From contig DASYCZ010000027.1 in the NCBI GenBank assembly GCA_036499825.1, forward strand, positions 8,187 through 72,186: a DNA stretch of 64,000 bases. Reading direction: 5' to 3'. A program made the translations under genes and the position numbers. Position 1 is the first letter of the stretch, and the number at the start of each line of letters is the position of its first letter. Shown piece after piece: positions 57,621 through 64,000 of this stretch. The DNA comes from Paradevosia sp036499825 (GTDB lineage Bacteria > Pseudomonadota > Alphaproteobacteria > Rhizobiales > Devosiaceae). Below the pieces are notes generated by a model. That model did not search any database, was not told the DNA's origin, and worked only from the letters and a program-made list of their open reading frames with translations.

Positions 57621-60593
57621 ATGGACCGCAAGACCGCAGGACAATCCGCCAGGGAATTTTTAGAGCAGACTTCATTTCTCTACGGTGGGAACGCCACCTA
57701 CATGGAGAATTTGCAGGCGCGATACGAACGGGATCCTGCCTCGGTCGATTGGGCTTGGCGCCGATTTTTCGACGATTTGGGCGATGACGACGTCTCGATA
57801 AGGAAATCGGCCGCGGGCGCGTCATGGAAGCGTGCCGGCTGGCCGCTGCCGGTCAATGGCGAACTCACGTCGGCACTGGACGGAAACTGGCGCGCGGTCG
57901 AAACGGCGGTCGGCGAGAAGCCTGAGCGCAAGATCGAGGCACCCAATATCGCGGCCTCGGAGGCGGACGTTCATCGCGCCACGCGAGACTCCGTCAGGGC
58001 GCTGATGATGATCCGTGCCTACCGCATGCGCGGGCATCTGCATGCCGATCTCGATCCGCTGGGGCTGGAACCGCTCAAGGACCATGAGGAACTGCACCCT
58101 TCGAGCTATGGATTTACGGACGATGATCTCGACCGCCAGATCTTCATCGATGGCGTGCTCGGGCTGGAATTTTCCACTCTACGCGAGATACTGGCGATCC
58201 TGCGCCGAACCTACTGCTCCACCATTGGCTATGAATTCATGCACATCTCCGACCCGGAGCAGAAGGCATGGATTCAGGAGCGTATCGAGGGGGCCGACAA
58301 GGGCGTTACATTCTCGGGGAACGCCAAGCGGGCCATTCTCGAGAGGCTCGTCGAGGTCAAAGGCTATGAGCGTTACCTCGACAGGAAGTTCACCGGCACC
58401 AAGCGCTTTGGGCTCGATGGTGCCGAGGCAACCATTCCGGCGCTGGAGGAAATCCTGGCTCGGGGCGCGGCACTGGGCGTCACCGACGTGGTGCTCGGCA
58501 TGGCCCATCGGGGCCGCCTCAACGTTCTGAGCCAGGTCATGCGCAAGCCGCATCGCGCCATCTTTCATGAATTCAAGGGCGGCTCGTTCGTGCCCGATGA
58601 AGTCGAGGGCTCGGGCGACGTGAAATACCATCTCGGTACATCTTCCGATCGCAGCTTCGATGGCCGCAACGTGCATCTGTCGCTGACCGCCAATCCATCG
58701 CATCTGGAGATTTCCGATCCGGTCGTTCTCGGCAAGACCCGCGCCAAGCAGGATCAGAACGGCGATACGGTCGAGCGTTCCGGCGTCCTGCCGCTCCTGA
58801 TCCATGGCGATGCGGCCTTTGCGGGCCAGGGCGTCGTGGCCGAATGTTTCGGTCTTTCCGGCCTCAAGGGCTACCGGACCGGAGGATCCGTGCATTTCAT
58901 CATCAACAACCAGATCGGCTTCACCACCGATCCGCGCTATTCCCGCTCATCCCCCTATCCGTCGGACCTCGCCAAGATGATCGAGGCTCCGATCTTTCAT
59001 GTGAACGGGGACGACCCCGAGGCCGTGGTCCATGTGGCCCGTATGGCGATCGAGTTCCGGCAGAAATTCCACAAGCCCGTGGTGATCGACATGTTCTGCT
59101 TCCGGTTCTACGGACACAATGAGGGGGATGAGCCGGCATTCACCCAGCCCCGGATGTACCGGAAAATCCGCGCGCATCCCTCCACGCTGGAGATCTATGG
59201 CAACCGCCTGATCGCCGAAGGTGTCGTCGCTCAGGACGATATCGACAAGGCCAATGCCGCCTGGATTGCGCATCTCGACAGGGAGTTCGAGGCCAGCCAG
59301 AGCTATAAGCCCGGCCGGGCTGACTGGCTGGAAGGGCGATGGACAGGCCTTAGGACCGGCAAGGACGACGGTGATGACGCGCGCCGTGGACAGACCGGGG
59401 TCCCGGTCGAGCGGCTGAGGGAAATCGGCGAAAAAATCACCCGCGTGCCCGATGGATTCAAGGTGCATCCGACCGTGCAGCGTTTCCTCGATGGGCGCCG
59501 CAAGATCATCGAGGCCGGCGAAGGCGTGGATTGGGCAACCGCGGAATCCCTGGCTCTCGGCTCCCTCGCCGACGAAGGTTTCCCCGTGCGCCTTACGGGA
59601 CAGGACAGTGAGCGGGGAACCTTCACCCAGCGCCATAGCGTCTTGAGCGATCAGGAGACCGGTGAGCGCTACACTCCGCTGGCTAATATCCGTGACGGGC
59701 AGGCAAGGTGCGAAATCATCAATTCGATGCTTTCGGAGGAAGCTGTCCTCGGGTTCGAATATGGCTATACGCTGGCCGAGCCCAAGGCGTTGGTGTTGTG
59801 GGAGGCCCAGTTCGGAGACTTCGCCAACGGCGCCCAGGTGGTTTTCGACCAGTTCATTTCCTCCGGCGAGCGCAAATGGTTGCGGATGTCGGGCCTGGTC
59901 TGCCTGTTGCCGCACGGTTATGATGGCCAGGGTCCCGAACACTCCTCCGCACGCATCGAGCGCTACCTGCAAAGCAGCGCGGAAGACAATTGGCAGGTCG
60001 CCAACTGCACCACGCCCGCCAATTATTTCCACGTCCTGCGCCGGCAGATGAAGCGCGACTTTCGCAAGCCGCTGATCCTGATGACGCCCAAGAGCCTGCT
60101 GCGCCACAAGCTGTGCAAATCCACCCTGGCGGATCTCGGCGAAGGGACCTCTTTCCATCGCATCCTGAGGGACGACGCCGAGACCAGGGACGGCGGGCAA
60201 ACGACACTCCTGGCGGACGACACAATCCGGCGCGTCATCATGTGCTCGGGCAAGGTCTATTATGATCTTTACGAGGAGCGGGAAAAGCGTGGGCTCGGCG
60301 ATATCTATCTGCTGCGGCTCGAACAGCTCTACCCCTTCCCGGCAAAGTCGCTGGCTACCGAGCTCGCCCGCTTTCCCAATGCGGACGCCGTCTGGTGCCA
60401 GGAAGAATCCCGGAACATGGGCGCCTGGAGCTTTGTCGAGCCTTACCTCGAATGGGCCCTGGCCCAGGCGGGCTCACCCGGCAAGCGCGCCCGCTATGTC
60501 GGCCGCCCGGCATCGGCTTCGCCGGCGGTCGGCGTCATGTCCCAGCATCTCTCCCAGTTGAGGAGTTTCCTCGACCAGGCCCTGGGGACCTGA
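57621..60593 (+). CDS. sucA: 2-oxoglutarate dehydrogenase E1 component
   Basis: A 990-residue thiamine-diphosphate enzyme of standard length. The N-terminal E2-binding segment FLYGGNATYMENLQARYERD (20 residues) is present. The ThDP motif starts GDAAFAGQGVVAECF and ends NNQIGF. Later RLTGQDSERGTFTQRHSVL and the transketolase C-terminal domain QEESRNMGAWSF close it. It decarboxylates 2-oxoglutarate in the TCA cycle. No sucB, lpd or sdh genes flank it, so it is either an orphan copy or the operon has been split. ATG 57621 puts the protein at the family start. Confidence 0.9.
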   Translation: MDRKTAGQSAREFLEQTSFLYGGNATYMENLQARYERDPASVDWAWRRFFDDLGDDDVSIRKSAAGASWKRAGWPLPVNGELTSALDGNWRAVETAVGEKPERKIEAPNIAASEADVHRATRDSVRALMMIRAYRMRGHLHADLDPLGLEPLKDHEELHPSSYGFTDDDLDRQIFIDGVLGLEFSTLREILAILRRTYCSTIGYEFMHISDPEQKAWIQERIEGADKGVTFSGNAKRAILERLVEVKGYERYLDRKFTGTKRFGLDGAEATIPALEEILARGAALGVTDVVLGMAHRGRLNVLSQVMRKPHRAIFHEFKGGSFVPDEVEGSGDVKYHLGTSSDRSFDGRNVHLSLTANPSHLEISDPVVLGKTRAKQDQNGDTVERSGVLPLLIHGDAAFAGQGVVAECFGLSGLKGYRTGGSVHFIINNQIGFTTDPRYSRSSPYPSDLAKMIEAPIFHVNGDDPEAVVHVARMAIEFRQKFHKPVVIDMFCFRFYGHNEGDEPAFTQPRMYRKIRAHPSTLEIYGNRLIAEGVVAQDDIDKANAAWIAHLDREFEASQSYKPGRADWLEGRWTGLRTGKDDGDDARRGQTGVPVERLREIGEKITRVPDGFKVHPTVQRFLDGRRKIIEAGEGVDWATAESLALGSLADEGFPVRLTGQDSERGTFTQRHSVLSDQETGERYTPLANIRDGQARCEIINSMLSEEAVLGFEYGYTLAEPKALVLWEAQFGDFANGAQVVFDQFISSGERKWLRMSGLVCLLPHGYDGQGPEHSSARIERYLQSSAEDNWQVANCTTPANYFHVLRRQMKRDFRKPLILMTPKSLLRHKLCKSTLADLGEGTSFHRILRDDAETRDGGQTTLLADDTIRRVIMCSGKVYYDLYEEREKRGLGDIYLLRLEQLYPFPAKSLATELARFPNADAVWCQEESRNMGAWSFVEPYLEWALAQAGSPGKRARYVGRPASASPAVGVMSQHLSQLRSFLDQALGT

Positions 60594-60684
60594 CCACGCA
60601 AACCGTCTGGAAAAGCCGGAAGGCCATTGGCAAACCGCCCGAAAGGGCTTCTCGATTGACGTTCAAAGGTGATTGGATCAACCC

Positions 60685-61707
60685 ATGCGCATCGCAATTC
60701 TCGCGGTTCCCGGCGTTCAGATGCTGGATGTGGCCGGCCCCATGGACGTGCTGTCGGAAGCCAATAATTTCGTCGGCAAGCAGGGTGCCTACAAGGTCGA
60801 GATCTTCGGCATCGAGGACGGACCGGTGACGGCCCTCAACGGCGCGCGGATTCTTCCCGACAGGACCATCGAGAGTTCGCTTGCGGGCTATGACACCCTG
60901 CTGATCGCCGGCAGCCCCGGCATCCAGAAATACGAGAACCACCCTGCCCTCATCCAGTGGATAGAACGGGAATCCCAGCACGTGCGGCGCATAGGGTCGG
61001 TCTGTACGGGTGCGTTCCTCCTCGGTCACGCAGGCCTGCTCGATGGGCGCCGGGCCACCACACACTGGAACTCCACCGGCCGGCTGGTGGAGCAATTCCC
61101 CCGGGTTCTGGTGGAGCCCAATACCATCTACGTAAAGGATGGGAGGATTTACACGACGGCCGGCGTCACGGCGAGCATGGACCTGGCGCTGGCGCTGGTC
61201 GAGGAGGATCACGGGCGCAGTGTCGCCCTGCGGGTCGCCAAGGAGCTGATCCTGTTTCTCAAGCGCCCCGGCGGGCAATCCCAGTTCAGCGTGCACCTTG
61301 AAACCCAGATCGCCGAAATCGGCCCGATCCGCGATATCCACGAATGGATATTGCTCAACTTGTCCGAAGACCTGTCGGTCGAGGCGCTGGCTGCCCGCCT
61401 CGGCATGAGCGCGCGAAACTTCTCACGGCTCTTCAAGCGTCAGACCGACATGACGCCCGGCGACTATGTGGAAGCCGCGCGTGTCGAGGCAGCGCGGCGC
61501 ATTCTCGAGGAAAGCGACACACCGATCAAGAAGGTGGCCAGCATGTGCGGTTTTCTGGACCAGGCGGGGCTGCGCCGCGCCTTCATGCGCCAGATATTCG
61601 TGACGCCCGGCGATTACCGGCAACGGTTTCGTCCGGCCGAGCCGACAGTCGTGCCTTTCGCACAGGCGCCCGTTCAACATAAAGCGCGGACGGCGAACCG
61701 CAGTTGA
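60685..61707 (+). CDS. GlxA family transcriptional regulator (DJ-1/PfpI domain + AraC HTH)
   Basis: A 340-residue regulator. The N-terminal DJ-1/PfpI domain starts RIAILAVPGVQMLDVAGPMD (20 residues) and has the nucleophile-elbow cysteine in VCTGAFLLGHAG and conserved TTHW. The C-terminal AraC-type HTH is at SVEALAARLGMSARNFSRLF (20 residues) and VASMCGFLDQAGLRRAFMRQ (20 residues). ATG 60685 is taken; TTG 60673 is an alternative. It is 91 nt after sucA and convergent with the amidase gene. GlxA regulators often respond to amide or amino compounds. Confidence 0.88.
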   Translation: MRIAILAVPGVQMLDVAGPMDVLSEANNFVGKQGAYKVEIFGIEDGPVTALNGARILPDRTIESSLAGYDTLLIAGSPGIQKYENHPALIQWIERESQHVRRIGSVCTGAFLLGHAGLLDGRRATTHWNSTGRLVEQFPRVLVEPNTIYVKDGRIYTTAGVTASMDLALALVEEDHGRSVALRVAKELILFLKRPGGQSQFSVHLETQIAEIGPIRDIHEWILLNLSEDLSVEALAARLGMSARNFSRLFKRQTDMTPGDYVEAARVEAARRILEESDTPIKKVASMCGFLDQAGLRRAFMRQIFVTPGDYRQRFRPAEPTVVPFAQAPVQHKARTANRS

Positions 61708-61716
61708 CGATGACGA

Positions 61717-63192
61717 TCAGCCCGCGTTCAGCGCGGGCCGCGCCGTGAAGCCACCGAATTCCCGTTCGAGCAGTTGGGCGAAACGGATGGGCGTACGGTC
61801 CTCGTGCATTGGCCCCAAGAGTTGCACGCCGATCGGCAGCCCCTCTTCGGAGAGCCCCAGTGGCGCGACCGTGGCCGGCAGGCCCGGCAGGGTTGCGATG
61901 CCGGCCCAGACGAGCTGGTCGCCATAGTTGTAGGCCTTGCCATCGATGACGATCTGGCGGCTCCATTGGTCAGCGCTATGGTCATGTGGGAAAGCCGGCG
62001 TCGGCGCGGCCGGGCATATGACGATGTCGAACTCGGCGAAGAGGTCTCGCCAACCCTGCTGATGGCGGGCCCGCATGGCATCGGCAAACAGCCAGTCCCG
62101 GTGACTGAGAACATTGCCGCGCGTACGCTCGGCGGCAAGGCTGAGATCGGCCGGGTCGAGCTTGTCCGCCGCATCCGCCATCCGTTCATGAACCGCGGCC
62201 GGATAGGCCGACGACATCGATGACATCAAGAGGCGCATATAGAGGCGCGCCGCCTCGATCGGATCGGGCAAAAGGGGGCTCTGCCACACGACTTTCGCAC
62301 CGGCACCGACGAGCTGGACGGCGAGGCGGTCGATGGCTGTGCGCATACTCTGGGCGGTCCCGATCAGCGGGTGGGTGTCGAGGACCAGCACACGGTAGGC
62401 GGCGAGATCGTCGTGGCGAGCCGGAGGGAGCGCCAGTCGATACGCCTTGCCCCCGGCGATTTCATCGGGGCCGGCAAGGATATCGAGCATCAGCGAGAGA
62501 TCCCCGGCGCTCCGTGCCATGGGGCCGACGACGACGAGGTCGCGGTCATAAGGCAGCGGCCGGGCTGGGGGTGGCGTGTGGCCCCGCCCCGGCACCAGGC
62601 CGAGCGAGGGCTTATGGGCATAGACCCCACAAAAATGCGCCGGAACCCGCAACGAGCCGGCAATGTCGGAGCCGATGGAAAGCGCCCCAAAGCCGGCCGC
62701 CAGCGCCGCCGCAGAGCCGCCTGAGGAGCCGCCCGGCGTGCGCGCCAAATCCCAGGGATTGTTGGTCGTGCCGTAGATATCGTTGTAACTTTGCAGATCC
62801 CCGAGGGCCAGGGGCACATTGGTCTTGCCGAGGATAACGGCCCCGGCTGCCTTGAGGCGTGTGACGGCGACGGCGTCTTCGGAGGGCTTGAAATCCCGAA
62901 ACGGCGGCAGGCCCCACGTCGTGGGAAGACCCGCAATGTTGAACGATTCCTTGACGGTCATGGGGATGCCGAGCAGTGGGCCGCCTTCCCCTCGGGCGCG
63001 GGCCGCATCGGCGGCATCGGCAGACTGCAACGCGTGTTCGAAATCGGGCGCGCAGAGGGCGTTGATATCCCCGTCATGGCGTTCGATCCGGGCAATGGCC
63101 GCCTTGGTCAACTCGAGCGAGGAGACCTCTCGCCTCTCCGTTGCGGCGGACAGCTCGATCGCGGTCGCATAAGCGAAATCCGAGGCGGTCAA
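61717..63192 (-). CDS. Amidase (amidase signature family)
   Basis: A 491-residue hydrolase. The Ser-cisSer-Lys triad is present: Lys in PMTVKESFN, cis-Ser in PGGSSGGSAAALAAG and nucleophile Ser in GSDIAGSLRVPAHF. The core Gly/Ser-rich signature is complete. TTG 63192 follows AGGGAGA with 7 nt and gives TASDFAYATAIELSAA, the usual N-terminus, so ATG 63213/63231 are less likely. It hydrolyses an amide such as a short aliphatic or aryl amide; substrate unknown. It is divergent from the HxlR regulator across repeated operators. Confidence 0.88.
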   Translation of the reverse strand: MTASDFAYATAIELSAATERREVSSLELTKAAIARIERHDGDINALCAPDFEHALQSADAADAARARGEGGPLLGIPMTVKESFNIAGLPTTWGLPPFRDFKPSEDAVAVTRLKAAGAVILGKTNVPLALGDLQSYNDIYGTTNNPWDLARTPGGSSGGSAAALAAGFGALSIGSDIAGSLRVPAHFCGVYAHKPSLGLVPGRGHTPPPARPLPYDRDLVVVGPMARSAGDLSLMLDILAGPDEIAGGKAYRLALPPARHDDLAAYRVLVLDTHPLIGTAQSMRTAIDRLAVQLVGAGAKVVWQSPLLPDPIEAARLYMRLLMSSMSSAYPAAVHERMADAADKLDPADLSLAAERTRGNVLSHRDWLFADAMRARHQQGWRDLFAEFDIVICPAAPTPAFPHDHSADQWSRQIVIDGKAYNYGDQLVWAGIATLPGLPATVAPLGLSEEGLPIGVQLLGPMHEDRTPIRFAQLLEREFGGFTARPALNAG

Positions 63193-63270
63193 GAATGCTC
63201 TCCCTGAAATCATGGGCTGGTCGGCGGCCACAAGAACCCGACGGGATGGGCCATTTGGACGCCAGACAGA

Positions 63271-63320
63271 TCGAAGTTTCGTGACAAAACCTCATATCCA
63301 TCGAAGTTGCGTGACGCAAC
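63271..63320. promoter_or_regulatory. Repeated operators between amidase and HxlR genes
   Basis: The 20-mers TCGAAGTTTCGTGACAAAAC (63271-63290) and TCGAAGTTGCGTGACGCAAC (63301-63320) are 30 nt apart start to start. The second contains a perfect 15-bp dyad GTTGCGTGACGCAAC, and the first a degenerate version, GTTTCGTGACAAAAC. TACAAT directly follows at 63321-63326 as a possible -10. This is a good candidate for the HxlR protein's own binding sites. Confidence 0.75.
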
Positions 63321-63341
63321 TACAATCTGCTACGAGGCGTG

Positions 63342-63851
63342 ATGTACAAAAAGACCTTTGAAGACATGAACTGCTCCATCGCGCGCTCCCTTGATCAGAT
63401 CGGGGAGTGGTGGAGCCTGTTGATCGTCCGCGAATGTACGCTGGGAACGACCCGCTTCGATGAATTCCAGCGCCGGCTTGGCATTGCCCGCAATGTGCTG
63501 ACCAACCGGCTCGCGCATCTGATCGAGCAGGGTATCGTCGAGAAACTCCCTCTCGAAAACAGCCAACGCTACTTCCAGTACCGGCTGACCCGGAAGGGAG
63601 AAGAACTCTATCCGGTTCTGGTGGCGTTGCTGCAATGGGGCGACCGCTGGATCGAGACCGAAAAGGGCCCGCCACTCAGGCTGATCGACAATCGGACCCA
63701 GCAGCCGATCGAACCAATGGCTATCCGCTCGACGGATAGCGGCGCGCTGGGATTTCATGACATCCGGCTGGAGGCAGGACCCGGCGCGACTGCCGATACG
63801 CACGCCATGATCGAACACCGCAATAGCGTCATCCTGGGCGACGGGCGCTAG
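63342..63851 (+). CDS. HxlR family transcriptional regulator
   Basis: A 169-residue winged-helix protein. The HxlR core reads CSIARSLDQIGEWWSLLIVR (20 residues), then FDEFQRRLGIARNVLTNRLA (20 residues) and YRLTRKGEELYPVLVALLQW (20 residues). The N-terminal Cys in DMNCS is the conserved redox-type residue of the family. ATG 63342 is preferred to GTG 63339 and has the GAGG site at 63334-63337. The tail after the core (~55 residues) is family-unlike. It probably controls the divergent amidase gene. Confidence 0.9.
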   Translation: MYKKTFEDMNCSIARSLDQIGEWWSLLIVRECTLGTTRFDEFQRRLGIARNVLTNRLAHLIEQGIVEKLPLENSQRYFQYRLTRKGEELYPVLVALLQWGDRWIETEKGPPLRLIDNRTQQPIEPMAIRSTDSGALGFHDIRLEAGPGATADTHAMIEHRNSVILGDGR

Positions 63852-63862
63852 ACGCCGCCCTA

Positions 63863-64000
63863 GGGTCAGGACTCAATTAGCGCACCAGAATGTGAGTGCG
63901 GCGACGAGGAAGACGCCTGAGAGGTAGTTTCTGGCGAGCTTATCGTATCTGGTGGCGATGCGTCGCCAGTCCTTGAGCCTGCACCAGAGGCGTTCGACGA
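63863..64000 (-). mobile_element. IS5-family insertion sequence, right part inside window (truncated by window end)
   Basis: The terminal inverted-repeat-like end GGGTCAGGACTC is at 63863-63874, just outside a CCTAG context that could be a duplicated target. Inside, the minus strand encodes the end of a DDE transposase. The element continues past position 64000, so its other end cannot be examined. It lies only 12 nt after the HxlR stop. Confidence 0.8.
63873..63998 (-). CDS. IS5-family transposase, C-terminal fragment
   Basis: The minus-strand frame from the window edge reads VERLWCRLKDWRRIATRYDK (20 residues), then LARNYLSGVFLVAALTFWCA and a final Asn before TGA at 63873-63875. The ERLW, KDWRRIATRYDKL and ARNY sequences are the signature of the IS5-type DDE transposase C-terminus. 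The upstream part, including the catalytic acids, is outside the window. Confidence 0.85.
   Translation of the reverse strand, partial: VERLWCRLKDWRRIATRYDKLARNYLSGVFLVAALTFWCAN

Noticed and set aside
1..64000. CRISPR arrays, tRNA or rRNA genes, prophage or conjugation genes
   Set aside because: No regularly spaced repeats, cloverleaf or rRNA-like segments, and no phage or transfer genes were seen on either strand; only the IS5 end indicates mobility.

Overview
The window is a high-GC alphaproteobacterial chromosome segment. The best guess from content is a Hyphomicrobiales (Rhizobiales) member, possibly Devosia-like. Supporting signs are the density of binding-protein-dependent ABC importers each paired with its own regulator, three copies of a ~105 bp RIME-like intergenic element typical of rhizobial relatives, alphaproteobacterial-type SucA and SBP proteins, and TTG/GTG starts with strong Shine-Dalgarno sites. 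No tRNA, rRNA or CRISPR array was seen. The genus is inference only.

Layout. (1) 1-13.2 kb: the 3' end of a ROK protein, cutC, a small membrane protein, then a peptide-type (SBP family 5) ABC importer split over two divergent arms. The ATPases plus an M81 (MlrC-like) peptidase are on the minus strand; the binding protein, two permeases and an M20 amidohydrolase are on the plus strand. They are followed by minus-strand nagA and a Gfo/Idh/MocA oxidoreductase. This looks like uptake and trimming of peptide- or amide-linked amino-sugar compounds. (2) 13.3-18.9 kb: housekeeping and stress genes: fRMsr-type GAF protein, methyltransferase, DipZ-like thiol-disulfide protein, Nudix hydrolase and a GMC oxidoreductase. 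(3) 19.0-28.0 kb: a tightly coupled operon of LacI regulator, DapA/NanA-family lyase, a second complete peptide-type importer and two MocA-type dehydrogenases. Most junctions overlap by 4 nt. (4) 28.0-35.6 kb: a GntR/FCD regulator, an enolase-superfamily acid-sugar dehydratase-like enzyme and a third complete peptide-type importer whose binding protein has a Tat signal. (5) 36.2-43.8 kb: a LacI regulator divergent from a uronate-dehydrogenase-like gene, a CUT1 sugar importer (SBP, two permeases, MalK-type ATPase) and a propeller lactonase. This reads as an oxidative uronate utilisation operon. (6) 43.9-64 kb: a mosaic of single genes: EamA exporter, TetM/OtrA-like ribosomal protection GTPase with a possible leader peptide, bestrophin, a 58-residue secreted peptide, AraC regulator, a periplasmic protein, a MarR/MFS divergent pair, an unrecognised two-gene secreted-protein cassette, an EAL phosphodiesterase, a PNPOx-fold protein, an orphan sucA, a GlxA-type regulator, an amidase/HxlR divergent pair and, at the right edge, an IS5-family insertion sequence cut by the window end.

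How it fits together. The first 44 kb form a catabolic island of four regulated import-plus-enzyme modules for carbohydrate acids, amino sugars and peptide-like substrates. A dehydrogenase, a lactonase, an enolase-superfamily enzyme and a DapA-family lyase are the enzyme classes needed to take a uronate to 2-oxoglutarate semialdehyde, but here they sit in three separately regulated operons. The most promising undescribed items are the secreted two-gene cassette at 52.4-54.3 kb, the 58-residue Cys-pair peptide with its own terminator, the leader ORF before the Tet-like gene, and the RIME-like elements whose ends supply stop codons to adjacent genes.
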